A stretch of 50,000 bases of DNA from Neocallimastix lanati (nom. inval.) (lineage: Eukaryota; Neocallimastigomycota; Neocallimastigomycetes; Neocallimastigales; Neocallimastigaceae), in assembly GCA_016946835.1 (NCBI GenBank), contig JACVTC010000003.1, positions 1,742,501 to 1,792,500 of the forward strand, in the 5' to 3' direction. Below, one piece after another: positions 23,560 to 37,384 of the stretch (positions are counted from its first letter, which is position 1; the number at the start of each line of letters is the position of its first letter). The notes below the pieces were generated by a model. The model had not been told where the DNA came from, searched no databases, and worked only from the letters and a program-made list of their open reading frames with translations. Made by a program: the position numbers and the translations under genes.

Positions 23560-24077
23560 TTAGATACATATAAAATGTTAATAAATACTTCTACTTTACC
23601 TAAAATATTTCGCGAAATACACAATTGCGAAATACACAATTGTGAAATGATACACATTCCTTTTCCAATTAACCTAAAATAGTCCTATACATAATTTATT
23701 TTAATACATTTTGTATATCATAGATACGTTGATCTACATTACCATCTTCATTATTTATGTTATTCTAAAAACAACATGTACCACATTTCTATTTTACATT
23801 ACAATAGTATTCCAAATATTATGATATTAACTATAAGCTAATAATTAACTTTTGATATTGTAAATTTAATAATTATTTATATATAAGCATATTAAACTTA
23901 ATTTCTTACAATTGTTCAAATAAAAATTATATATATTTTTTAAATTAATTTGATTCTTTTTTATATAAGACTTAAATTAAAAAAAAAAAAAAAAAATTAT
24001 TATGTCAAAGCTAGTAATATTAAATTTTTTAATTAATTATTAATTATTATTTTATTACTTTTGTTGTTGATGAGATA

Positions 24078-24109
<32 letters not shown>

Positions 24110-24169
24110 GTAAAAATATTAAAATTTGGAATAGCTTTTTAACCGTATTAATTTATCTTATGTACTTTA

Positions 24170-24200
<31 letters not shown>

Positions 24201-24410
24201 GATAGAAAAAAAAAATAATAATATACATATTTTAAATAATAATATTTTTTTTTCTTTTCAATTCTAATTATTTCACTAAATGAAAGATAATAAAGCTTAT
24301 TAAAAAGTATTTTTAGTAAAATAACTCTTATATATATATATATAATTAAAGTATAACACAGTTAACTTTACATAACACTTCAAAGATTACTACTACTAAA
24401 AATTATTAGT
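23560..24410. other. AT-rich spacer with a 15-bp repeat
   Basis: Contains GCGAAATACACAATT at 23612 and 23627 and a degenerate third copy at 23642, each exactly 15 bases apart. T runs lie at about 24081-24109 and 24174-24200. No gene seen. Confidence 0.6.
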
Positions 24411-24628
24411 ATAAGGGTATTATGCAGCACCCTTTCATACTATTCCAATAAAATTTTTAAGGTTCAAGTCTTATAATGAAGTGTCTTCTTTTTCAAGAGT
24501 ACTCAAATAATGAAATAATTCTTCTAAAACAGTACTAACCGCACTATGTAGTTCTGATGATGAGGCTGATAAGAGAGAAATTGATGTTTAAATGTTAAGC
24601 CAAGAGATACTTCAATCCATCTTGTAAA
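24411..24628 (+). pseudogene. Unassigned coding relic
   Basis: A GC-richer patch whose best plus-strand frame reads KTVLTALCSSDDEADKREID, Val, stop, MLSQEILQSIL, stop, followed by an A run at about 24627-24648 that looks like a retroposed tail. No start, and stops inside. The family is not recognised. Confidence 0.3.
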
Positions 24629-24667
24629 AAAAAAAAAAAAAAAAAAAAGATACATCATTCCTTTTGT

Positions 24668-25208
24668 TGGAAATGAGTTGAATTTTTTTTTTTTTTTAAT
24701 GTAATTTTACCTTAACCTTTTTTTTTTTTTTTTTTTTTTTTTTGCAAAAAACTTTCTCTCCAAATTCATTTCATGATTGGTTGACTCATACTCATTCTTT
24801 GAGATTTTTTTTTTTTTAGTAATTTGGAGTTTTTGGTTCTTAAGTTTTGGATTTTGAATTTTGGGAAGTAAGATGTTTTCTATTAATAAATATCTAAGAA
24901 TGCTGTTATTGTGGAGTCTTAACAACAATCTACATAAAAATAGATTCTACTTCATGGTTCATTAAGGACATTGACTACTTTAAGAGCATTCTTAATCATG
25001 TTAACTCCATTTAAATGGCTAAAATGGCTCTTTTTAATGGAACATCTGTTTGATAACCGAAAGATAAACTTCTACTTCATTCTCTCCATTAAGTCAACCT
25101 GTCATATGTAAAGTGATGATTGATGAAGTTGTATTGGGGTCAACGTCATATATACCTCTATTGACGCAATCTCCTAACTAAGTATTCTTCAACCTTAGTG
25201 AAAAGTCT

Positions 25209-25247
<39 letters not shown>

Positions 25248-25576
25248 CAACTCATATATATACAACTTCATCTATCATCACTTTATATATGACAGGTTGA
25301 CTTGATGGAGAGAATGAAGTTGAAGTTTATCTTTCGGTTATTAAACAGATGTTCCATTAAAAAGAGCCATTTTTAGCCATTTAAATGGAGTTAACATGGT
25401 TAAGAATGCTCTTAAAGTAGTTAATGTCCCTAATGAACCATGAAGTAGAATCCATTTTTATGTAGATTATTGTTAAGACTCCACAATAACAGCATTCTTA
25501 GATATTTATTAATTGAAAACATCTTACTTCCCAAAAATTCAAAATCCAAAACTTAAGAACCAAAAACTCCAAATTA

Positions 25577-25610
<34 letters not shown>

Positions 25611-25707
25611 CAATGAATGAGTATGAGTTAACCAATCATGAAATGAATTTGGAGAGAAAGTTTTTTGCAAAAAAAAAAAAAAAAAAAAAAATTCAAGTTA
25701 ACTCATT
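24668..25707. repeat. Large foldback (inverted-repeat) element
   Basis: Left arm about 24668-25135 and right arm about 25259-25707 are reverse complements of one another over about 450 bp with few mismatches, around a loop of about 125 bp that includes a 37-base T run (25211-25247). Anchor matches: AAACTTTCTCTCCAAATTCA on the left (24750) against its reverse complement near 25645; AACTCCATTTAAATGGCTAA on the left (about 25001) against the reverse complement near 25375; and CAACCTGTCATATGTAAAGT on the left (25096) against its near reverse complement near 25285. A transcript would fold into a long hairpin. No transposase frame is present, so it is either a foldback/MITE-like element or two opposed copies of one repeat. 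Confidence 0.93.
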
Positions 25708-25856
25708 GAAGCTGAAATAGTCTACTCAAATGACTAAATTTCATATGGCTATGACACTCAACTGATATTTTTTTTTGTTATTTTATTTTATTTTATTTTA
25801 TTTTTATTTTTTGTTATTTTATTTTATTTTTTATTTATTTAATTTTTTTTTTTTTA

Positions 25857-25943
25857 AGTAAAAACTTTCTCCAAATTCTTTTCATGGTTGGTTGACTCAT
25901 ACTTTATTCATTGATATGATTTTCTTTTTTTTTTTTTTTTTTT
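25857..25943 (+). repeat. Third partial copy of the foldback arm
   Basis: CTTTCTCCAAATTCTTTTCA followed by TGGTTGGTTGACTCATACT matches the outer end of the left foldback arm (24750-24800) in the same orientation and ends in a T run. The sequence family therefore exists in at least three copies here. Confidence 0.8.
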
Positions 25944-25949
25944 GAAAAG

Positions 25950-27011
25950 TCGAACCGGAAATACCTAGAAAAAAAAAAAGCTACCCAAATTGTTTTTACT
26001 TTTTGTTTTTTAACTATTTAGGTTAGAAGTTAGGTTCGATTAAGGCAAAAAAGATGGTGATTTGGTCTACCATATATATATATATATTTATATATATGTA
26101 TGTATTGCTATGGGCATGCTGATGCTAGTGCCTATATTATTCTTAAACACCACCCTCTTATACAATTATTTTTTAAGACCCAGCTTCTGAACCCAACCAA
26201 AAATATAATATTGTTCTTTGGAACACTGGAAAAATGCTCTTTTCAATGAAACTTTTTAAGGACCTTTACTATCAAGGTATCTCTTGTTAAATCCCTCAGT
26301 AGTAGTGTTCAATACGAAATCTGATTGTTTTTATATAGCTCTTATGCTCATATATGCTCATAAAAAGAAAGGCAACTTTTTGACACTTATTTATTTATAT
26401 CCGTTTATGTTCCTAATCATGAGCAAGGATGAAAGAAACTGGTAAGCAAGTTGAAAGTTGTTCCTGATTTTGAATTTAGACCAGCTAGTTTCATAAGGGA
26501 CCCCACCGCCATTCCATATTTGAATGGATGTTGGGAAAATGCATGATAAGACTAATGAATTGGGAATTAACACGCCATGATCCAAAAACTAATTTAACTG
26601 TTGATTTTTATTAAAAGATTGAAGGGAAGGAGATTTTCCCCAAAATTTAGAAAAATGATGATGATGATGATGATGATGATCGGGTTGACTTTCTTCAGAC
26701 AAAGAAAGTCAATGGGGTCATCATCATTATATATCTATAGAACCGTTACTGACATGTTATTTGACTAAGTTTTATGTTTTAAAAAGACTCCAGCATAACG
26801 ATGGTGCTATTCACACTCTTTTCTATTTTTTACCATTTCATCATTACTTCAAAAAATAAAAAAAAAAAAAAAGATCTCTATAGGGTAAGAAGAAGACAGG
26901 TTCATTCCATTCCAAGATGGTCGTAGTGTCGAATAACCATTTATACCAAAAAAAAAAAGGAGGTTGCAATATCAATGTATGATTGTAAATTCTCTGGTGA
27001 TGTTGCTTCTT

Positions 27012-27059
<48 letters not shown>

Positions 27060-27373
27060 AAAATTTAAATATGACTCCTATAGGTGTATGGATGGTATTT
27101 TCATCCTCTCTTTTTTTTTTTTTTTTTTTTTTCATTGTCCCAAATACCATTAGAAAAAGTTTTTAAGAAGAAGATCAAGATCATCTTTAAGGTATATTAA
27201 ATGAATAATTCAAAAATATAAAGGTGGAGCATATCACCCTTAAATGTCAAGATTATAAAGGGATAAGTGAAACTCTTAGGCGATGCTATATGGACTCGAC
27301 TCCTCCAGAAAAAAAAAATTATTCAAATTTTTACTATTCATGTTTTTTTAGTTACCCTGCATAACTTTAAATA

Positions 27374-27437
<64 letters not shown>
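25950..27437 (+). pseudogene. Decayed retroelement-like region ending in a 58-base A tail
   Basis: About 1.5 kb with higher GC than the flanks and broken plus-strand frames. Pieces: GHADASAYIILKHHPL (about 26115-26165), KTQLLNPTKNIILFFGTLEK (about 26178-26237), VVPDFEFRPASFIRDPTAIP (about 26459-26518), an Asp run from a GAT repeat at 26656-26680, and near the end VEHITLKCQDYKGISETLRR (27222-27281), which resembles the HxxxxC end of LINE C-terminal knuckles (ETVEHILLECP). This is followed by a stop, a short AT-rich tail and 58 A at 27380-27437. The order coding end, short untranslated part, A tail supports a plus-strand retroelement or retroposed gene. Two T runs (27014-27056, 27110-27132) interrupt it. 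Confidence 0.45.
26656..26728. other. Strong nested hairpin
   Basis: TTGACTTTCTT (26685-26695) pairs perfectly with AAGAAAGTCAA (26702-26712) around a 6-base loop. Outside a small bulge, ATGATGATGA pairs with TCATCATCAT (about 26719-26728). It lies inside the decayed retroelement-like region. Confidence 0.8.
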
Positions 27438-27438
<1 letters not shown>

Positions 27439-28910
27439 CACAACCAAAAGAAGTCAAAACTGGTACTCTTCATGAGAAGATGTAAAAAATTTATTAAATA
27501 ATAAATTTTTTTTTTTTTTTTTTTTTTTAATAATAAATAATATTGAACATATATAATAATAATTATATTTATTTAATAATTATTTATTAATATAGAAAAT
27601 AATTTTATTATAATTTTTTTTTCACTACTTTGTATTTATTTATTTTTTTTTTTATATACAATATTTTAATTTAATTGATAATAAGTACTTAATAAAATTA
27701 AAAAAAATTGTAGGTTAACAATGAACATTTTCATTTAATATGTTATATGATCTATATCAGTTGTCATTAGGTAATGCTAAAATAACTATTCTTTTTGTAT
27801 AATTACTATAATTAAAATCTATTAAATAATAAATAGAAAAAAATAAAAAAGGAAAAAAGAGTAATATAGTTTAATATATATATATAAAAAGAAAAGGTTC
27901 AAAATAATATTATAGCATGTATTTTATACCATATTTTTTAATTTATTTTATAACATATATATAGCATTTATTTTGAATCTATAATAATAATAATAATTAA
28001 AAAGTAGTACTAATAAAAAAAATAAATAAACAATAATTAATTTTATTTAATTTAATTTATTAATAATAAATCTTTTAACTTGATTTTTTTTTTTTTTTTA
28101 ATTTATGTGACATTTAACTTTAGATTAATGGTTGATCATTTGAAAATCAATTTTAATATATATATAACTAATTTTTATTATTGAGGAGAAACCTTAAATA
28201 GTTATTTCCGAAAAATGAAAGTATAAATAAAAAAAAAAAAAATTATTAATTTTTTATTTTAATTATTTAATTGGAAAGATTAATTATATAATTTTATAGG
28301 AAATTCTTGTGTTAACTTTATAATTTTATTCCTTTTTATGTTATTTAACTATACCCTTCTATCTATAATGTACTTTATTATTTTTATTTCTTTTTATGTT
28401 ATTTAACTATCTATAATGTACTTTATTATTATTTTTATTATCTTTTTTTTTTTTATTGTTTAATTATACTATTTTTTTTCTTTTTGTTGTGTGTGTTGCT
28501 TTATATTACTTAATTATGTATTATTTTATTTAATTCTACTATATCTTGTTTTATTTTATTTTATTTTATTTTATTTTATTTTATTTTTCATTTTCATCTT
28601 ATTTTTTTTTATTTTAATTATTTTTATTACTTATTTTAATTTTTATTGTTTTGCTTTATATTTTATATTTCTTTTTTGTACTATTTTTATTATTATCGTT
28701 ATTTTTTTTTTTTTTTTTAATATTTATATATAATAAATAATAATAATTAATAATTGATTAAATTCAATTATTAAATAATAATAAATTCCTAAATTCCTTT
28801 TTCTTTTTAAATAAATTTAATAATTTATTATATTTTTATCTTTAAAAGTACTATTTAAATTATTACTTTATTTCTTATTTTAGTTATTGGTTAATTAATT
28901 ATTTTTATTT
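27438..28910. other. AT-rich spacer, no gene seen
   Basis: T run at about 27507-27528 and a (TTTTA)n patch at about 28550-28590. The AT-rich open frame near 28491-28733 has only Phe/Ile/Leu/Tyr-rich residues and is not credible as a gene. Confidence 0.65.
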
Positions 28911-28916
28911 TATTTT

Positions 28917-29176
28917 ATTTTATATTATTTTATTAATACTTTACTCTTTTATATTAATTCACTATCTATTTTATTTTATTTTATTAATACTTTACTCTTT
29001 TATATTAGTTCACTATCTATTTTATTTTATTTTATTAATACTTTACTCTTTTATATTAGTTCACTATCTATTTTATTTTATTAATACTTTACTCTTTTAT
29101 ATTAGTTCACTATCTATTTTATTTTATTAATACTTTACTCTTTTATATTAGTTCATTATCTATTTTATTTTATCTT
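28917..29176. repeat. Minisatellite of 47-57-bp units
   Basis: Five near-identical copies of a unit containing AATACTTTACTCTTTTATAT then TAGTTCACTATCTA, separated by a variable number of TTTTA pentamers. Units differ mainly in pentamer count. Confidence 0.92.
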
Positions 29177-29369
29177 ATTTTATTTTAAAAAAAGTGTTGA
29201 TTTAATAAATATATTATTATTAAAATTATTATTATTATTATTAATTTTTTTTTTTTTTTTTTTAAGATAATTAAAATTGAATAAATAAAAAAAAATATTT
29301 TAACTGTTAATTTTTATCAAATGAATAGATCTTTTTTAAATATATATTTTTTGTAATTAATAATATATT

Positions 29370-29528
<159 letters not shown>

Positions 29529-30372
29529 TATCAAATATTTTTTTGTCATGACAGTTTTCATCTATAACAATTTTTAATTTACATAGATATAAACTTTATT
29601 TATTATTCAAACACAAAAATTTAATTAAACTTTATGATTTAAATATAAAAATTTTATAGTAGAAATAAACTATATTAATTATTTAAATACAAAATTTTAA
29701 TTAATTTAGTTAAAATCTTATTTATTATTTAAATTCAAAAAATTTAATTAATTTTTGTTAAAACTTTATTATTTATATATTCATTAAAATTTATACAAAA
29801 AATAAAAAATAAAAAAATATAAAATAAAAAAACTAAAAAGAAAAAGAAAAAGAAGAAGAAAAAATTATATAAAATTAAATATAAACTGTTTTATTTAATT
29901 TAATTTAATTTTTTTCTTTTTTCCAATCAATAATTATTTTAAAATAAATTTATTAAAACATTTCATTTTATTAAATTTTTAAAGTTTGTATAAGAAATAG
30001 TATCAATTTTGATGAAAAATTTACCATTAATGCCAGAATTATTACAAATTAAAGTTTTATATGTTATATATTAATAATTTAATTTAATATATTAACAAAA
30101 ATTGGTTTAAATATATTGTATATAAGAAATTTAGAAAAAAAAGTAAAACTTTAATGAATAAAATAAATATAATATTTAAATTAATTTTTTTTTTAATTAA
30201 TTAAAATATTAATTTATTTATAAATAATAAAGCTTGTAATAATTTTTTTAGTAGATTGGATAAAATTCATAATAATAAAAGTTTCATCATTTCTTCATTT
30301 TTTACTAGTATAATATAGAAGAATAAAAAAACAAAAAAAAAAAGCAAAAAAAAAAAAAAAACTGGATCATAG

Positions 30373-30838
30373 TATAAAGGATGGAAATTTATTGATGTTT
30401 CCCATCAATATCTATTATAATCAATAAATTTAAATAAATGAAAAAAATTAAAAGTGATGGAATAAAATATATTTGTCTTTTAACTACCAAACTTTATTAT
30501 AAATATTTTTCTTATGATACAAATCATTTAAAGGTTAATTAGTAAACCTATACTTAAATTCTAATAAAAAATATAATTTTTATAACTTATTAATAACATT
30601 TTTTGAAAGAACTATTTTATATTCTTGTTTATACGAATTCTCTAAATTAAAATAATCTTCTATCAAACAAATTATTTTTAATGTTAAGTATTATAACATT
30701 TCTAACAATTTAACATTTTCCAAGTTTTCTTAAAACTTTATTACTATAATAATTTCATAAATTTATAATCTATATAACTTTAATATATTTATCTTAATTT
30801 ATTAAAAGTTATAGTTTCATTCTATTATCAAATATTAA
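30373..30838 (+). repeat. Left copy of a diverged inverted repeat pair
   Basis: About 466 bases whose reverse complement recurs, diverged, at 34229-34741. Shared anchors: ATAAAGGATGGAAATTT and GATGTTTCCCATC at the outer end, GGTTAATTAGTAAACCTATA (30535), and a stretch of about 50 bases from TTATAACATTTCTAACAATT (30691) through CCAAGTTTTCT with only a few differences. It looks like an old dispersed repeat inserted twice in opposite orientation. No coding potential. Confidence 0.85.
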
Positions 30839-31762
30839 TATAATAAATTAAAATATGATTTAAATTTTATTATTAATTTTTTAAATATTATAATATTATT
30901 ATTATTTAAAAAAAAAAGTTTATTTCTATCAATTTGAAATAAAACACATTATTTAATATTTAATGCATTTATTTATTTATTTATTGAAATAATATATTAA
31001 TAATTATTTATAATTAAAAAATAAATAGAAAAAGTGAATAAAAATGAAACAAAAAAAGGAAAAAAAAAGAGACAAAAGTGGAAATAAATAAATAAATAAA
31101 TAAGAAGGATCCATTATACATATATAGATATATATAATAAAAGGAAAGAAAAAATTTAATAGAATAAAATAAAAATTAAATAAAATAAGAATTAAATAAA
31201 ATAAGAATTAAATAAAATAAGAATTAAAAATTTGCTAAAAAAAAAAAAAAAAAGAATGAAAGAAAAAAGAAAAAAAAAAAGTTTATTCTAAATGGATTAA
31301 TAAATAAAAAATAGAATATGTATTATATATATATTATTTTAATAGTTAAAAGGGTTAAGAAATATATGAATAAGAAATAAAATTGAATTATAATTGAATA
31401 AGAAATAAAAAATGAATAAGAAATAAAATTGAATTATAATTGAATAAGAAATAAAATTGATTTGAAATTCATTTAATAAATTTGAAATAAAAGAGATTAT
31501 TGAGAAATTAATTAATAAATTTATATATAAATAGAGAAAAATAAAGTAAAATAAAAAATAAAATAAAATGAAAAAAAAAAAAAAAAAAAAGTTAATAGAT
31601 ACATTTAGAAACAGTTAGAAACATTTTAATTTTAATTAACGCATAGTCCATTGAAAATAGAAAAATATTGTAAAACATCAATATATCATATAGTTTAGAA
31701 TGAGAAATATGAAAAACCTAAAAAAAAAAAAAAAAATGACTAAAGTTTATTTTTATTATTTA
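30839..31762. other. AT-rich spacer, no gene seen
   Basis: Contains (AAAT)n near 31085-31101, AATAAAATAAGAATTAAATA repeats near 31165-31225 and a repeated GAATAAGAAATAAAATTGAA motif near 31366-31460. No coding signal. Confidence 0.6.
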
Positions 31763-32696
<934 letters not shown>

Positions 32697-32772
32697 ATAA
32701 ATAATAAATAATAAATAATAAATAATAAATAATAAATAATAAATAATAAATAATAAATAATAATAAATAATA
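32697..32772. repeat. Short (AATAAAT)n heptamer array
   Basis: About 75 bases with the same period-7 unit as the large satellite at 13496-14025. Confidence 0.9.
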
Positions 32773-34228
32773 ACAAAAATAACAATAATAAGAGAATGTA
32801 AGACAAAAAAATGTATTTTTTTCTATATATGTAGAAGAAAAAAAAAATTATATAAAAAAAGTATTAATTGAACATATTTGAATTTATTAATAATTTAATA
32901 ATAATAGATTATATTTTATTATTTATTATATTTTTGTTAATAAAAATTTCTATCTATTTCATATATTTCAATAAGAAACAAAATATATTTTGTAATTTAT
33001 TATAAAATAATTAATTTTTAATACTCATGTATTTATGGTAGAGATAAAATATAATCATCAATATTAAAATATTTTTAATTTTAAATATTGTAAATGATTC
33101 ATTGAAAATAAAATAAAACAAAATATATTTTAATTTCTATTTATAAATATATTAATATATATATATTAATATATATATATATATATTAATATATTTATTT
33201 ATTAAAAAATATAAAAAAATAAATATATTTATATATATGCATTTCTTAATATTATTTTAATTAATAATACCTAATTAAATTATTCGGTTTAAAATAAAAG
33301 TACAAAATATTAAGAAGTACAAAATATTAAAAAATATTTAATATATATATTTTTTAATTATATATTCTTTATAATTTTAATAATATATTTTTATTATTAT
33401 TTTACATTTTTACTATTATCTTTTATTTTAACTAATTTATCTCATATTTTTACTATTATCATAGTATTTTTATTATTATCTGTTTTTTTTTATTTAAAAA
33501 AAATTATAAATATATGTAATTTTATTATTCTATTTTTTTTATTATTAAAGTTTAGAATCAATTTCTATATATATAAATTATTAGAAAAAAAAAAAAAAAA
33601 AGAGAGGAAAAAAAAGAGTAATAGAGAAAAAAAAAAAAAGTTTTTTTTTTTTATTCTTTTCTCCAGTTTTATTTTGATTTATTAATAAATTAAGTTTCAG
33701 CCGACTAAATGAAGAATATAACCAATAGTAATTTTAAATTATAAAAAATTAAAAAAAATGGAAAATAACGGTTAATTAAATTAACAATATAGTAGTACTA
33801 TTGGATAAAACAAAAATTATTGACCGTTTTAAGTTTGTTTTCTATTGATAAATTCCGTTCGATTAATATCTTCTGGGAGAGATTATATTCTTATTATTAT
33901 TTAAAGTTTAAAAACTATATAAAGCTTAATATTTTATTTTTTTTTTTCTTGTTAATATAAACTCTTTTAGTTAATTTCTTCTATATAATAAATAATTTAT
34001 TTTCTTATATATTCTACACATAAGTTTTATAAAATTATTTAGTTCTAAAAATGTAAAACTATTAATTTTATTACAGTTAAATAATGCAGGTTGTAATATA
34101 GAATTTACTAATAATCATTAACATCTTTAAAATACCAATTTATTTAAATACCAATTTATTTAATATAATAATTACAAAAACAAAAGAACATTTAATATTA
34201 AAAATTAGTTTTTCTTTATTTTTTCTTT
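32773..34228. other. AT-rich spacer, no gene seen
   Basis: Lies between the two inverted-repeat copies. A slightly GC-richer patch at 33690-33910 ends in ACTATATAAAGC (about 33913), which could be a TATA element, but no coding sequence follows. AATACCAATTTATTTAA is duplicated at about 34132-34160. Confidence 0.5.
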
Positions 34229-34741
34229 ACATAAATATGATATAGAATGAAACTTTAACTTATAATAAATTAAAATAAATATAATAAAGTTACAAAGATA
34301 ATAAAGTACAGAATTATTAAATAGTTTAAATAATATAAAATTGTAGAAATAAAGTTATAAGAAAACTTGGAAAATGCTAATTGTTAGAAATGTTATAATA
34401 ACTCTAATTAAAAATGTTTGTTTTAAAAGAAATAGTATAAATGAGAATGTAAAATAGCTTTAAAGAAAAATGTTACTAATTAGTCGTAAAAATTAAGTAA
34501 TAATTATAATAGCCTTTAAAATTAAGAATATACATTAATTCTTTTTTTTATATTATAATTTTAATATAGGTTTACTAATTAACCATTAAAAAGGTTCATA
34601 TTATAAGAAAATCATTTAATAAAGTCTGATATTTTAAGACATATTATATTTTATTACATCTGTTTAATTATTTTCTTTTGTTTAATTTCATTTTGTATAA
34701 TAGATAAAGATGGGAAACATCAACAAATTTCCATCCTTTAT
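34229..34741 (-). repeat. Right copy of the diverged inverted repeat pair
   Basis: Reverse-complement relative of 30373-30838. Anchors here: TATAGGTTTACTAATTAACC (about 34566), AAGAAAACTTGGAAAATGC followed by AATTGTTAGAAATGTTATAA (about 34360-34399), and GATGGGAAACATC with AAATTTCCATCCTTTAT at the outer end. Length differs by about 45 bases, mainly through AT indels. Confidence 0.85.
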
Positions 34742-36219
34742 CAAATTTTATATATATATATATATATATATTTTGTTTTCTTTTTACATTTCCAAAGTTT
34801 TTTATTTCTATTATAGATATTACTATTTATAATATTATTCTTCATCTGGAATGAACATATTTAAACAATAAATAAACATATATATATTTAAACAATTATA
34901 TTCTTTTATATATAATTTTTAAATATTTTTAATAAAAAAAAAAAAAAAGTATTTAATATATAAAAATATAGTAATAAATATAAAATATTAAAATTGTATA
35001 ATTATAGTATATTTTTTTTTATAATTATAAATTTTTTTTTTATATTATATGTTATATTTTATTTTATTATATTTATTCTATATTAAAATTTTTTTTTAAA
35101 AAAAAATTCTCCCCAAAATATAATTTATATATCTATAGTTGTATATTTATATATATTTTTTTTTGATGTATTAATCTCTATATTTATTTCTATTATCATA
35201 AAATGAAAACTTGTTTATTTATTTATTATATATATTATTTTTTTTATGAAATATTATTATATATTATATTTAAAGAATTATTATATATATATTTTGTATT
35301 ATTTTGGTGAAATAAAAAAAATAATAATAAATAAATATTTTATTGATTATTATTGATATGAATATGAAAATTATTTGAATTTTTTTTTTTTTTTTTTTTT
35401 GTTAAACAAAGGTTTCAAAAAAAAAATGCATTATTTGCATTATATATATATATATATAAATAATTATAAGTATATAAAAATATTTCTAGTTTTATTATTA
35501 TTATTAAACAATAAAAAAAATTTTTTTTCCTTTTTTTACCATTCATCTTAAATTCTTGTTTATTTTTTTAAAATTTTGAACAAATAAATTAAAACAGAAT
35601 AAATTATGGAAAATGAAAAATGGAAAATGGAATAATAAAAAAAAAAAGAAAAAAAAGAAAAAAAAATAGATAAAAGATATAAAGATATATAATTATATAC
35701 ATACAATAAATATTTTATAATATTAATGTATACTTTTATTAGTCATATTGATTAATATTTATATCCACTCATCACATTGTTATTAATTTTGATTAAGTGA
35801 GAATGAAAATTGACTTAATTAAAAAATTATTCATTATTTAATTATTTAATTATTTTATTAATTAAATTAATTTTTAAATTTTTTTTTTTTTATTTATCTT
35901 TTATTTTTTAATCTATGGATGGACTTCTATTATATACAATTTCAATTACTAATATATTATACTATAGTGCAATATATAATATTAAAACTATTTTTTTTAA
36001 ATAAAATAAAATAAAATAAATAATTTATTTATTTATTTTGTTTAATTTGTTTAATTTGTACTACCCCAACTAAAGAAAAAAAAAAAGAAAAAAGAGAAGG
36101 AAGAAGAGAAAAGAGAGGATAGAATAATGAAAAATGAAAATTATATAGTATTTTTTAATATAAAATAATTTGATTAAAAAAAAAATATGATATATATATA
36201 TTAAAATAATTTCATTTAC

Positions 36220-36250
<31 letters not shown>

Positions 36251-37091
36251 TATATTTAAATAATTTCATTTACAAAAAAAAAAAAAATATATATATATAT
36301 ATATATAAATATACTTTTTTTAAAAAGATAATATTTTATATTAATAATAAATAATATGTGAGTATATATCATCAGTATCCTAAATAGAGATATTAATAAA
36401 TAATAATTAATAAATTAATAAATAATGGAATAATAAATAATTAATAATGGAATAATTATAAATAATAAATAATAAATAATAAATATAATAAATAAATAGA
36501 TAAATAATAAATAAATAAATAGTTAAATAATTGAATAATAAATAATAAATATAATACATGTTACTAAATAAAAAACAATATAAAAAAAAAAAAAATAAAA
36601 ATAATAAATAATTAATAAATTAATTAAAAAAAAAATAAATAAATAAATAATAAATAATTAATAAATTAATTAGGAAACAATAATAAATAATTACATAAAT
36701 TTAGTAATAAAATAAAGTAAAAAAGTTGAATGAACCATATATATTATATTAACAAAAAAAAAAAAAAAAAAAAAAAAATAGTCTTCTTCAACCCCAAAAG
36801 AACTCCTTTTTGTTTTAGCCAATATTTTTTCATCAATTCTTTATTGTTATTATTATTAACTTAATGTTATTTTAATTATAATTTTTATTTTATTATAATG
36901 AGAAAAATAATAAAAAATAATAGAAAATAATAAAAAAATAAAAATAAAAATGAAAATATAATAATAAATTTACATAATAATTAAATATATATATATATAA
37001 TTTCAAATAATTAAAACCCATTCAAAATATAATATATTTAATCAATAGTTTTTTATTTTTTTTCTTTTCATTAATAAAAAAAAATTCAATA
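34742..37091. other. AT-rich spacer, no gene seen
   Basis: (TA)n patches near 34750-34770, 35443-35458, 36236-36253 and 36286-36307. ATTTCATTTACAAAAAAAAA with flanking (TA)n occurs twice (about 36208 and 36264), a local duplication of about 55 bases. AATAAATA-type repeats at 36395-36560. No coding signal. Confidence 0.6.
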
Positions 37092-37200
37092 TAAAATAAA
37101 TAAATAAATATTTAAAATAAATAAATAAATATTTAAAATAAATAAATAAATATTTAAAATAAATAAATAAATATTTAAAATAAATAAATAAATAAATAAA
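37092..37200. repeat. 21-bp tandem repeat
   Basis: TTTAAAATAAATAAATAAAT recurs with a spacing of exactly 21 bases (TTTA at 37111, 37132, 37153 and 37174). Confidence 0.9.
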
Positions 37201-37353
37201 TCAAAAATTGTGAATATCTTTCAAAGTTAATTGATAATAATAGATCTTAAATTAAAATATTAATTTCATCATTACTTTATTTATTTTATTTATTCTATTT
37301 AAGCTTACTTTTCATTTATTAATTTGTAATTGATTAAATTACTTTATAATTAG

Positions 37354-37384
<31 letters not shown>

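Noticed and set aside
24707-24928. 73-codon minus-strand frame with poly-Lys end
   Set aside because: Lies inside the left foldback arm, and the Lys tail is just the A run; no homologous support.
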